Shown: in pieces, positions 46,317 through 57,477 of the stretch
Layout: each line of letters opens with the position of its first letter
Numbering within the stretch: the first letter of the stretch is position 1
Assembly (NCBI GenBank): GCA_963966185.1
Contig: CAWZYM010000089.1
Coordinates: 1,033,501-1,097,500, forward strand
Source of the DNA: Rhabditoides inermis
Taxonomy: Eukaryota > Nematoda > Chromadorea > Rhabditida > Rhabditidae
Length of the DNA stretch: 64,000 nt
Direction: 5' to 3'
Notes under the pieces: generated by a model
Told to the model about the DNA's origin: nothing
Databases searched by the model: none
Seen by the model: the letters and a program-made list of their open reading frames with translations, nothing else
Position numbers and translations under genes: made by a program

Positions 46317-47271
46317 TGAATTCGACGACGCTGAATTCCACGAGCCGAAGCTGCGCGAGGACTACGAGAAGTCGAGCCGCCGCTACAAACTCGGGTGCGC
46401 GAAGTTGTGGTTCATACAATTCTTGGACATGCTACTGGCAATATCATGCTACTACCACTTGAATACCGCATCCTCGCATCCGGAACTGGTAATGATACTC
46501 ACGCAACGTGTTCAGGTACGAGCAGGAGGCGCTGGCGTACTTTCTGGGTCTGCAGCGCGACCTCCACAGGCGCATCGACGCCAACAAGGCAAAGCTCAAG
46601 CTTGAGCGCGGCGACGGTGCACTGGTGTGTAAAGTGTAATAGATTGTCTCTTTTTATTTGTTATATAGGTTTCATGTACTATCATTCAGGACGAAGCTCG
46701 TGAGGCTCTCCGCAACAAGCTCTCGTGTGTGGAGACGGAGATCGAGAGTACTCAAGCTGCCGCGGAGAAGGCGGGCGCCGCCGGGGACATTGAGAAGAGC
46801 GTGGCCCTGGTGCAGCAGGCGGAGGCGATGCAGGCGCAGAGGGACGACTTGCGGCGGCAGATGGATGTCGCCGCCAGCCAGCCCCGCACGTTCAAGGCCA
46901 TGGAGGTGCGGAGGCTTAGCTGTAGAGTTTCTCAAAGCACGGTTGTTGTGATGTGCGCATTTCAAGTATCAAACTGTCACATGTTTTTTTCGGAATCGCG
47001 AACATGGTCGTGATTCGCCAAGTCGTTTCCATATTAGGAAGTGTTCACTGATTATTCTCAACCCCGGCTGGAAGATTCTGGAATTTGAAATCTGGATTCT
47101 GTATGATGACGTCGTCAGGTGTGCGAGGTGTGCGGCTGTCTGCTGATTGTGAACGACGCTGCGTGTCGCGTGGAGGACCACCTCACCGGAAAGGTGCACA
47201 CGGGATACATACACATCGACCAGGCCGTCAAGCAGCTCAAGGTACGGATGGACTATCATACAAAAGGTTGA
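46317..47271 (+). CDS. LUC7-like (LUC7L3 type) U1 snRNP factor, fragment
   Basis: Exons 46317-46394, 46516-46624, 46690-46905 and 47119-47241. They encode EFHEPKLREDYEKSSRRYKL, YEQEALAYFLGLQRDLHRRI, a coiled coil (LSCVETEIESTQAAAEKAG...) and the second zinc finger (VCEVCGCLLIVND...RVEDHLTGKVHTGYIHID), all in LUC7L3 order. LUC7 proteins help U1 snRNP select 5' splice sites. The N-terminal part with the first CCCH finger is not found upstream. After 47241 reading runs into a stop at 47269-47271, and copy B of the duplication begins at 47528, so there is no RS tail. Probably a partial, possibly non-functional gene. Confidence 0.82.
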
Positions 47272-47599
47272 CCCTAGGGCGGCTCTCGCGATCTCCGTCG
47301 CTACACTCCTTCGCCACAGTCTCCTAAATGCACATTGTTTAAAAGTAAAGATCAGACTCAATTTTTGTTGGCAATTGACCAAAAAAAAATTTCAGAGATA
47401 TTCAGAAATCGCCTATTTGATGCATAATCGAGTCTGAACCATGATCATAAAGCCATGATCATGCTACAACACGGTTCGCAAGGTTGAATCGGTAGCCCCC
47501 CCCCCGATTTCACCAGTTTTTTCGTTGTTTAGCGCTAACCATAATATCATACAGTGAGTACGCGAACTATTTCAACAACGCGCCACATTCGCAGTCTGC

Positions 47600-47602
<3 letters not shown>

Positions 47603-47657
<55 letters not shown>
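47603..47657. repeat. (CT)n microsatellite
   Basis: About 55 bp of pure CT, much longer than the CT-rich remnant at the matching place in copy A (about 26677-26691), so the tract has changed in length since the duplication. Confidence 0.95.
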
Positions 47658-47663
<6 letters not shown>

Positions 47664-47984
47664 TCTCTGCGAGAGATGCGTGGGAAGCTGAATTCCGCTC
47701 ACTACACTGTAATACGCTGGTCATCGCATCCATGGTGTTTGTAGTAGGCGACGTCGTTGTAACCATCCCAATTAGACATCTGAAGACAAGGGGCGGGTTG
47801 TGGTGGTTGTTGATTGTTGATTGCCTCACATCTACCCTTTCCTGCCAGCGCTGCAGACATTCTTTTGTCTCCTGTCTCTCGTGTCTTCTTTTTAAGGCCA
47901 GACTCGATTATGTAACGATATTTCTGGGTCTTTTGGCAGAAAAAGTTGAGTCTGTCTGCGACTTGATTGATTGCATCACTAGCC

Positions 47985-49630
47985 ATGCCAAGAGATTAAG
48001 AGTATGGCTAGCTAGCCCCTCTGATGTGTGCAACGTCATCTGTCTGTTCTACAACACGCTCTTCGACACTGGCTGGCTACCGTTTCCGCCATTTGACGTG
48101 GATGGCCCGTTGCCCGAGGAGTTCACTGCCGAGGAGATTCGTCGAGTGCTGGTGCTGATGAAGAGGAATGTCGCCCGCGGACCCGACCGGATATCGACGG
48201 AGAGCCTGCTGTACGCGCCGCCGATTCTGCTGGAGTACGTTGCCGCGCTGTTCAACACCTGTCTCACTGGAGGGAGGATCGCTGACGACATGGCCGACTC
48301 CTTGGTATCGCTGCTGTACAAGAAGGGCGACCCACTCGACATCGGCAACTACAGGCCGATCTCTGTGTCTTCGACGCTGCTGAAGCTGCTGATGCGGACT
48401 GTGCTCGCTCGACTACAACCGTCATTGGAGGCGCAGCAGCCGCTGGAGCAGGCCGGCTTTCGGAGAGGATTCAGCTGCAACGACCACATTCTGGTGACGC
48501 GCGAAGTGATCTACAAGCTCTATCGCCACGGATACCACGGCTACCTTGTTTTCGTGGACTTTGCCAAGGCTTACGACTCGATCGAACACAACGACACGTG
48601 GCTTGCGCTGAAGAGATGTGGAGTGCACCCCGCTTACATCCGACTGCTGCAGAGCATCTACAACGACGGCAAGACGAAGGTGAATGTTCGGGGGACACCG
48701 GCTGAAATCGAAGTGAAGAAAGGAGTTCGCCAAGGCTGCCCGCTATCTCCGCATTTGTTCAACTGCGTGCTCGCTGAAATCTGTGCCAAACTGGACTTCG
48801 ATTTTGTTGGAGCCGGACTGGATATTGGAGGACAGAAGCTGACTCATCTGTGCTATGCTGATGACATCGTCCTCTTTGCACGCTCACCTTCGGCTGCAGA
48901 AAGGATGCTGGAGGAACTGGCGGAGAAGAGCAGCGACTACGGACTGTACGTGAACAGGAAGAAGACAATGGTGATGAGCAACGGGCCGAAGAAGAGCATC
49001 CGACTAGACGGAGGAGAAGTGGAGTACGTGGACAAATTTGTCTACCTGGGCCGTTCTCTCAGCTTCATGACCGACGATCGAGTGGAAGTGACGAGGAGAG
49101 TACAGGCTGGCTGGGGCGCTTTCTTCCGCCATGGCCAGTTCTTGATGCTGAAGAGCGCACCGATGCGACTGCGAAGGAAAGTGTTTCGGATGGCAGTTCT
49201 ACCCGCGCTCACCTACGCTGCCGAGACTTGGAGTCTTCGAAGAGAAGATTTACAGAAGCTGAGGACTGTTCAAAGGAGAATGGAAAGAAAGATGCTCGGA
49301 CTGACTTTACTGGACAAAGTTCCGTGCAAGGAGATACGACGGCAGACGGGATTACGAGACGTGCTGTGCGAAGCAAGGACAAAGAAGTGGAGGTTCGCCC
49401 GCCGCCTAATGACTTGCGACGACGACCGCTGGACGAGACGAGTGATCGATTGGAAGCCGCCAAATATGGGCAAACCTGGTCGCCCTCACCTACAATGGAG
49501 TGATGAATTCAAGAAGACGATCCCATCCAATAGAAGGACCCTCGAGGAGGAATGGAAGAACGTGGCCGCGGACACCGACGCGACAAGATGGAATACCTAT
49601 GCTTCCCGGCGCTACTCTGTGAATAATTGA
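47985..49630 (+). CDS. RTE reverse transcriptase (5'-truncated)
   Basis: Continuous open frame to the TGA at 49628-49630. Motifs: ARGPDRISTESLL, GFRRGFSCNDHIL, VFVDFAKAYDSIEH, GVRQGCPLSPHLFN, CYADDIVLFA (catalytic DD), VYLGRSLSF, LTYAAETWSLRREDLQKLR and a C-terminal WKPPNMGKPGRPHLQW. It is about as long as the RT part of the 18299-20542 element and clearly related to it. It lacks any endonuclease. The frame is open upstream into host sequence by chance. Confidence 0.93.
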
Positions 49631-49690
49631 TGTTTGAGTTATGATCACATAATGCGATACCGGATAAATGTTGAATTGAATTGAATTGAA
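47985..49690 (+). mobile_element. RTE-type retrotransposon inserted in copy B
   Basis: Flanked by an exact 10-bp duplication ATCACTAGCC (47975-47984 and 49691-49700). Copy A has a single ATCACTAGCC at the matching place (about 27015-27024) with no insertion, so it preserves the empty site. The element ends in a short (TTGAA)n tail. It is 5'-truncated and sits about 50 bp upstream of the thioesterase start codon, in the same orientation. Confidence 0.97.
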
Positions 49691-49751
49691 ATCACTAGCC
49701 GTCATTCGTGTGAAATGTCTCCGAACTCTGATTCATGTCGTCTCTTGCCAG

Positions 49752-50253
49752 ATGGAGACCCCTGTCGCCGCGCCGGTTCTCGCCTGCGAGCTCACCGCCA
49801 AACCCGAGCCGGTGAGTATTTATTGATTATTGATGAGTATTGATTGATTATTGATTTTTCACGTACCATTCTTCAGGCAGTGAACAACAACACGATCGCG
49901 TCTCTGGCGGCGCTGAGCGTGGGGGCGGGGCGTGCGGAGGCGGGGCAAGAGGACAGCTGCCCGCATCTGCTGGCCGAAGTGCGCGCCATGTTTGAAGTGC
50001 TCAAGACGACTGAGGATTTCAACCGGGTGGCGGCTCAGGTGAGTACTGCGTTGTCGCTTTTGGATCGTATCTCATTCACATTCAGTGTGGTTCAAAATTT
50101 CGGATAATTATAAAAGAAGTGTTTAGTGCGTTATCCAACATAAAAAAGTGTTTCAGTGCGTTCCGGTCTCGGCGTCGAAGACGCGTCTCGTAGTGGAGAT
50201 GGTGGTCGAGAAGTGCCACGTCAACTCCAAGGTGGGGTGGATCTCCCCCCCCC

Positions 50254-50301
<48 letters not shown>

Positions 50302-50989
50302 TCTGCCAATCAGCATAAGCGGCAACGGCTGATACCGGGAGGTGTACAGCATACATGTTTATTCTAAACATAGGTGTCTCACTTTGACTGGTGTACCGCA
50401 TCCTTTCAGGGCACTCTGCACGGCGGTCAGTCGGCGACGCTGGTCGACTGTGTGACGGCCCGCCTGCTCGGACTGACAGTCAAGAACTGTCCCATGGCAT
50501 CCGTGGAGATCGCGACCAGGTGAGATTCTCTCTCTCTCTCTCTCCCTCTCTCTTTCTCGTCCCTCCAACATTTGGATCACTAATCGATAATCGATCAATA
50601 ACTGTATCGCTTGCAGCTACATGAACCCGTGCCTGCTCGGGGATGTTCTCGTGATCACTGCCGAGGTGCTCAAGAGTGGCAGGAACATTGCGTTCACAGA
50701 GTGCGAGTTCAGACGGAAGAGCGACGGACGAATTGTGGCCAAGGTTGGGAGGGAGGAGAGAGGGAGGGAGGGAGGGAGAGATGGTGAGAGAGAGATAGGT
50801 GAAAGGGAGAGAGGGACAGAGAGAGAGGGTAAGAGAGAAAGACAGAGACAGCGAGACAGAGAGAGAGACAGAGAGACAGAGAGAGAGAGAGAGAAAGGGG
50901 GAGAGAGATATTCCATGTTCCAGGGCAAGCACACGATCGCGATGCTGCCCGTGCCGAAGGACCACGTCGGTCCCATCCCCCAGTTCTAA
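49752..50989 (+). CDS. Acyl-CoA thioesterase 13-like (hotdog fold), copy B
   Basis: Same six-exon structure as copy A. The active-site segment reads GTLHGGQSATLVDCVTARL; the linker is two residues shorter (AGQEDSC); SYMNPCLLGD replaces SYINPCLLGD. Splice sites and stop are intact. The RTE insertion lies between the putative promoter and the start, so expression rather than protein could be affected. The ATG follows TTGCCAG here instead of TTTCCAG, a slightly weaker acceptor. Confidence 0.9.
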
Positions 50990-51458
50990 TGGGGTACTGT
51001 ACTCCCACATATAACCTACTGTACTTTGGAATTTTCTCACTTTTGTATCTTTAGTGATCCGATTCGGTCACTATCATTGTGATTGTTTGGCTGTATAGAT
51101 CTCTCGCTGGGTAACGTGAACGTCCATAATAAATATTATGACTTTGAAAGTTGTGTTGTGAATAAAAGTCCTTCCGTGATCGATGTTGTATGTTGTGCAT
51201 GGCACATGCTGCACAGAAAATCCGCCGAGAGAAGGAATCGAGGTCGAGGGAGGTTCATCTCTTGAGGAGAACTTATAATGACTGATTGAGGAGCAGTTTC
51301 GAAGAGCCTGGTATTTACATTAGGGAAGATGTGAAAAGCGATATAGTGGGCCCGCAAATGAGTTCCAATTTTTTCACGAGAGACATTAGGGTGGTTAGAC
51401 AACACGATCAGAACACTTCAGATGATGTTATCAATTTAACAAAATTTTGCGTGGGTAG

Positions 51459-51523
51459 CCAGGGTCGAACCCGCGTACGGGTCGAACCCAAGTGAGAGCG
51501 ATACCACTACGCCACGTGGTCAT
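51459..51523 (-). repeat. tRNA-like sequence (copy B)
   Basis: Counterpart of 28765-28829, with the same A-box-like and doubled B-box-like elements and one or two base differences. Not a functional tRNA by folding. Confidence 0.6.
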
Positions 51524-52017
51524 GTCTGAATCTGTGGAGTAGAGCTATGAACGGAAAAGAAAATAGCTGCGCATTTCGTTCAGTATACTGTATGTTCAAA
51601 ATCCACGCTAATGTTTTCAACGAAAAATCCTGAGCTAAGTGCGAGTCTATTATAGCGAGGAGTAACTAAAACGAGTGAGGACAGTCTTCTCGGATTCGAT
51701 TCTGCAGGCTTTCGAAGGCGTTTCAGAATGTGCTTCGAAAGACAATTTGCACGTGTTATGAAGCGACTGACGGCTACTTTCACATATATAATATGCAATA
51801 AGGAGATACAGTAATGATATGAGTACACCGACTACAAAAACTCTAAGCTCCGCCCCTTATTTAAGTATTTTTGCAAGCTTCGCGCACTCTACTGCCGAAT
51901 GTGCACACTTGACACACTCACTGTGCACTTTATTTTTTTGAAATTTGTTCCGTATCTGTTTTGGTTTTTATCATGGTTTTTCCACTGTTTAGTTTATGTT
52001 TCAGTGTTTGCAGTGCT

Positions 52018-53481
52018 ATGGATACTTGCTCTGAGGATGAACTTGATTTCGAAGCCGTTCCGCAGAGCCGCGTGCCGATCGCACTTGCATCGAAAAAGGT
52101 TGGTTAACTATATGTTTCGGCTAATCGTGCTTTTAGGCCCGTGAATCTCTGGTGACTCCGGAGCCGGATGTGGCTGCCAATAGCATCGATCCTCCGACCG
52201 CTCCCAGGAAGACCCGCTCTCGGCCGTCGCCGTCTTCCACTCCTCCCGACAAGGCACCCGCTCGGTTAGTTTGTATAATAATAAATAATTAAATATGTAT
52301 TTACATTTTAATATTTGTATAAGTAACCTGTTTCAGTCGTCGCCTTCGCGAGGCAAAGCCTCGCGTCGAGACGGACTCGGATGACGACGAGGATGAGAAG
52401 ATCAAAAAGCCGGCCAAAGGTACTTTCAGAAAATTTCCTGAATGCATACTTTTACGCTTCAGGTCGCGCTGCCAAGCCCAAATTTGCGCCGCTCGCGCGT
52501 CCCGATCTCGATCTGTTTGTGAATATTTATATATTGAAAAGGCTGTAAACTTGATTTAGTCGCACAAGGAGCTCGCCGCGGTGATGCGCGAGCTGCCCAG
52601 CGGAAACGTGTCGTCCTTGGAGTGAGTTGCAGTATCATTTTTTTGTTTGTCATGTTTGCCTTTCAGCAGCGACGACTCGATCAAGGAGTGTTTCCGCGCC
52701 TTGGACGCCGCCATCGCCCGGCCGCTCGAAAATGTCAAGACGAAAAAGTTATGGATATGGATTTTGATAAAGTAACATAAAGTTTGCTGCAGAAGGCCGA
52801 CGCGGGTGCGTTCGCGGAAGGCGCAGGCGGTGCTGATCGCGGAGCCGGAGCTGGACGCGAGCATCACTGACGAGGAGGAGGCGGTGGACACGCTCGGCGG
52901 ACTGGACGATAAACAGCAGAAGAGTATGCAGTTCTACTCGGGGTACGTTGTGTTTGATACTCAGGGCAGGGGGGGCTTTCATCGTAACATATTTTTGGCG
53001 TATTATTTCATTGAAATTGAAACAGTTTCGGATAACGTGTTCAGATTTAGCGTGCTGTCGAACAAGATGCACGCGGAGCACAAGACGAAGATCACGGCGC
53101 GGAAGCGGGAGGAGGGCAGGGAGAAGAGGGAGCAGAAGGAGCGCGAGAAGGAGCAGAAGCGGCGAACCGACAAGGTCGAGGTCAGCCAGCCTATTGTAGG
53201 TCGCGATGACGGAGAATCTAAAACAAAGTACCATGTTCGAGCTGCAAGAAAAGTTGCACAACGTGGAGTTGTCATGTCGCACTGACACCGGTGATTGAGT
53301 AGTGTGGATTGTGTGGTGCTTACAGCTGGCTGCCGATGCGGAGGAGGAGAAGCCTGCCGTGACAGACGTGTTGATGGAGGTGGACGGGGTGATGGGCAGC
53401 ATGCAGCTGGGCAGCGATTGCGACGACGACGAGCGCATGTGGGACGACGCCACTCGCGACGGCGGCATGCTCAACGTCTGA
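52018..53481 (+). CDS. Gene X, copy B (complete, unrecognised)
   Basis: Nine exons starting at ATG 52018 (MDTCSEDELDFEAVPQSR), then about 52137-52271, 52337-52419, 52463-52519, 52560-52621, 52667-52756, 52793-52943, about 53051-53180 and 53325-53481. The product is about 280 aa and mostly low complexity: a Pro/Ser/Arg-rich part, an acidic ETDSDDDEDEK patch, a possible ordered core (ELAAVMRELPSGN...ECFRALDAAIARPLEN...AVLIAEPELDAS), a strongly charged KREEGREKREQKEREKEQKR helix and an acidic C-terminus. Looks nuclear by composition; I do not recognise it. Some introns are only about 36-46 bp. The SUN gene starts 424 bp downstream in the same direction. Confidence 0.7.
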
Positions 53482-53904
53482 GAATGATGTGCACTTTTAT
53501 TCAGCATTGTACATAACGTATACTGCTTGTGCTTAATGTCTGAACCTGATTTGTTCTGTTGCCCTTTACGCAACATTGTACATAATCTGCTTGTGCTCCA
53601 CGTCGGATCCGTTTTCGGTTGGGCAAGGGCAAGGCATTTTGCTGTGTAGTGTACATTATCTGTTTCAGACTGCTATGTAAAAGTTGTACATTATTGTACA
53701 TAGTCCGTTTTGTGAATATGTATACGAGTTTGTATTCTATCTAGTTTTCATTTGCACGATAAAAGTTTTATTCGTTATTTTTGAGTTTGCTTTTCATAAT
53801 CATCAGTTGAACTCGCTGACGAAGTTATCTGCATCAGTTTTTTCTGACTTTCTTGTTTTGTTTTTGGATACTGGGTATATTGTTGATGTTTAGGTTCCCA
53901 CCGC

Positions 53905-55790
53905 ATGTTGGAAACGACGAGTAACACCACGACTCGAGATGAGGTGATAAAATTAGCTATCATGTTTTTTTTTAATTGAATCGATTGATTTCTAGTCGCA
54001 CGGCTTCTCGCCGCCTTCGCCCGATCTCGACAACACGGACGCGTACGGGGTGGCGGAGGTGATTTATTATGATTTGTGATATAATAATACTTATTATTAA
54101 TTTACAAATATAGGAGCGTCGGGTGTCTCGTGAGGGAGCTGCTGTGATGCCTCCTCCGCGCACTCCCGCCTGGCACTCACCCAAGCAGCGCCCGCCCAGG
54201 AGACGACCACTCGACTGGCGCTACGCCAAGAGGTCAGTGTCAGTGGCAAATGACAACCTTGTTTGGTTGTGATGTTCATCTCTCTAATTCCGTGCAATGT
54301 TAGCATAATGGGTGATCTTGTATATCCCTGCTTGTTGTTGTGATATGCATTTAGGTTTATACGAACATCAATGATAGAATTATGAGTGATTTTGATGCGT
54401 ACATTTGGATTGATTTCAGGTGCGTGTCTCGCTCGCTCCGCTACGTGTTGTATGTGGCGGGTCAGCGGGGGATGGTTGTGTCGGCGGCGGCGTTCTGCCT
54501 GCTCGCCCTCCTCCTAGCCAGTGTCGACATGCAGCTGGTGGCGGACAAGGCCATGGGTGGGTTATATGTGTGTTGTTAAGTACATATTTATGTTGTGGTT
54601 ATTGTTCAGGTTTGGCGTCGTCACTCTCGTCAGTGTCGTTGTCTCTACCGGCCATTTCGGCGTTGAGTAGCGCCGCACAGAGAGAAGAAGGAGGAGGCAC
54701 GGAGCAGCAGCTAGCCACGGTGAGCCATGTTGTTTTGATTGTTTCAGTGATATGGATTTGAGGTTCATTGTGTATCCTAGTAGATCACTAATTAGGTGTT
54801 AGGTGTTAGATGACATGTCCTACCCGTCAGATCGACCTGTCCGATCACTAGTATCACCGATCTCTTAGGTGAACCTGTCGGCGGTGGAGGCTCTGGTGCG
54901 GGCGGCGACTCGACAGGCCACAGACGCGGCCGAGGGAAAGCTGGTCAGTGGGGGGCATTGGTCTTCTTGGTAAAGTGGACAAAAATCCCAAAGGATTGAC
55001 TGAATCTTACACAAGTTATGATTCGCAGGCACATTGCTACGGTAGCAAGGCTTCAGCAAAACACCTGTCGTAGAGTGGATTCGAACCCACGACATGAACC
55101 AGCCGAACAGATTGCTAGGCGAATCTCTTACCGGTTGCGCCATAGAGGCGATGTGTGCAATTTGCTAGTATTGAGACATCTAGTTGATTTGCGATCAATC
55201 AAAGACGGACTGTGCGAAGGAAAACCATTCATTTTCAGCTGAAACGTATGCTTTCGAAAACAATCAAATCGTCTTTCATGCTGTGTCTCATTATTGTCTA
55301 CTTTTCTTCACAAAAACCACAAGCGCGCGGTAGATCATCGCTCAATGAAAGGATCATGCCACGTCCTCATTGGCGCAGTCGGTTAGCTGTTAACCTAGCA
55401 ATCTGCGGACTGCGCTCTGTCGCAGGTTCGAATCCTGCTACCGCTCGTGATTTACTTACTTTCATATTTGGCTGTGCTCTTAGTTACCGTACCACCCGTT
55501 CGTGGTCTGTTCCCCCATGGGGGAGATCGTGGGTCTTTTCAATTTTTTGCCAACTTTAGTTTCAAACACTGCTGTTTGTGAAATGAGCGCGAGTGAGGAC
55601 GATTGGGATTTGGGACGCAGTGATTGTGTTGCAATCAATTATTCAATATACACATGCATATCTTATTCTGTCCTTGTATTGCAGTCGTCGGCTCTGGTGG
55701 AGGTTCGGGAGCAGCGCGCCCTTCTCAAGGAATGGGAAGAGAGGATGGACCAGCTTCAGACAAAGTGCCAGAAGGTGGGTGGAGAATCAT

Positions 55791-55824
<34 letters not shown>

Positions 55825-57477
55825 GTGTGTGTTATGTTACTTGTGTATATGAGTGTATGATTATCATGTTTTGTGGTTTATGTACCAGCTTTCAGCTGCA
55901 CCGCGAGTCTGTGTCGCAACGGGCGCAGCAGCGGGTGCACGAGCGCGGATGGGCGAGTGAACGGGCGCGGCTACGGCTTAGGTGAGAAGAGTAAGGAGAA
56001 GAGAGCGTTTATTACCGTGTAATAAAAAAACAAGACCTGAAATACATGGTAGATACGGCAAGAGGGCAAGGTGTGAGGAGTGAGGGTCACGGTGACCCCC
56101 ACGGTGACCGTCCCATCTTTGGTTACCGTTATCGCCACCGACTTTACATCCAATGGGCGAAGACAACGTTTTCGTTTCGAGGGCGAAGGAGGCGGAGGAC
56201 GCGGCTCTGCTGGCGGCGGCAGTGGCGCGAGAGGCGGAGAGGAGGAGGGAGCTGGCCGCCACCAGGAGGGCCAACCATGCTGCTATCATACAGGGTGCGT
56301 GGTGGGGACATTTCAAAAAAGCGCCACGCTCCTCACATGGAAGTTGTCAACAATGGTCATGTCGGAACTATGAGATGAGACTATGAGAATCCACTGTTTA
56401 ACGTGTCATCTTTAAATCGATCGTTCGATTGATTGATTGATTGATTGATTGGTATCTCAGGCGCGTCGGTGATCGTACCCCGCACGACCAAGTGCATCGC
56501 CCCGAAGGCCATCTGGAGTGTGGTGGACATGCTGGTCCGACCCGAGACGTACAACTATGTCATCATGGTGGGTTGGTGGGTGGCAAAGTTGTTGGGTTCA
56601 ATACTTAAGGTTGAAAGAACGCTTTTATCGGCTGAAAATCATGACAGTTTTTATGACGCTTTGAAGAATGAGAAATCGTATTCCTTTTTGCAGGACCGCT
56701 CGACTCTGGTGCCGGGCGAGTGCTGGTGCTTCTGGGGCTCGTCGGGGCAGGTGACGATCCGACTGGCGCGGCGCGTCCGCCCTCTGGCCGTCGAGTATGA
56801 GCACGCGGGGTGGGGCGACTCGCGTCCCCCTCCATCGGCCATGATGGGGTGGAGTGTGTGGGTGAGTGTGGAGTATGTGTGTCATGTATCACTCTATCAG
56901 TCAATCACTTGATCACTATATCAATCACACTAACATGGAGTGTAACCTCCTGCCTCCTCTGGGCTGTGGAAGTTGTAGGATGCGCTTTGTGCGCAGATTG
57001 TTTCGATAACCATTAGTTGTGTCGCTGGTGATTTGTATATGTGATATTCGATACTAATGTTGTGTTTGGTAGTTACTGGATTGGTTGCAGGGTTGCGCGG
57101 AGGGCGCGTCGGACGCGGAGTGTGTGCGGCTGGGCAAGTGCGTGTATGGAGTGGGCGGTGCCAGGCGGGAGGAGCCGGAGGGAGTGGATGGGCGGCCCGA
57201 GGTGCAGTTGTGTCGCATACAGGTGGGCATGGGAGGTTGATTGATTGATTAGTCTGCCAAAACAGATATTGATTGATGGGTTGTAATCTTGTAATGATTT
57301 ATTGATTGTTTTCAGTCCGCGCCGGCGGAGGCGCTGCCGATCATCCAGCTGCGAGTGAGCAGCAACCACGGCGAGACGCGCACGTGTCTCTATCACGTGC
57401 GGGTGTACGGCACGGAGACGACGGCGGAAGAGCTGCACAACAGGGTCAAGCAGGAGGAGGAGGAGGATCTGGTATAA
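53905..57477 (+). CDS. SUN-domain protein of the LINC complex
   Basis: Inner-nuclear-membrane protein that binds KASH proteins across the perinuclear space. Exons run from MLETTSNTTTRDE (53905-53943) through the nucleoplasmic Pro/Arg-rich segment and one membrane helix (GMVVSAAAFCLLALLLASVD, in the exon starting 54420), to a lumenal coiled coil (EVREQRALLKEWEERMDQLQ) and the SUN fold from about 56461: GASVIVPRTTKCIAPKAIW, then VPGECWCFWGSSGQVTIRLA, VRPLAVEYEHAG, GCAEGASDAECVRLGKCVYG, and LPIIQLRVSSNHGETRTCLY before HVRVYG. The stop is at 57475-57477. The SUN landmarks (the PGxCWxFxGxxG loop, and the SN.G...TCLYxxRVxG end) are intact. Intron 54957-55680 contains the 584-bp TA element. Confidence 0.93.
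54973..55556. mobile_element. 584-bp TA-flanked element with two tRNA-like heads
   Basis: Inserted in a SUN-gene intron of copy B only. Flanked by TA (54971-54972 and 55557-55558); copy A keeps one TA at 35787-35788. The ends are inverted: AAGTGGACAAAAA on the left and, reading in from the right, AAGTTGGCAAAAA. Inside are two divergent tRNA-like heads (minus 55149-55068, plus 55364-55445), each with an A-box-like TGGCGCA and a GGTTCGAATCC B-box, and both sharing CCTAGCAATCTG. No transposase gene. TA target duplication with short inverted ends suggests a Tc1/mariner-mobilised non-autonomous element. Confidence 0.88.

Larger units (their letters stand above)
47528..56015. repeat. Segmental duplication, copy B
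   Basis: Second copy of the segment at 26589-36232. It keeps the complete ACOT13-like gene, gene X and the SUN gene, which continues past the duplication to 57477. Copy-specific insertions are an RTE element (47985-49690) and a 584-bp TA-flanked element (54973-55556). The left breakpoint lies just after the LUC7 fragment. Confidence 0.95.

Noticed and set aside
47732..47984. Apparent N-terminal extension of the RTE reverse transcriptase
   Set aside because: It lies outside the target-site duplication and is present without the element in copy A, so it is host sequence open by chance.
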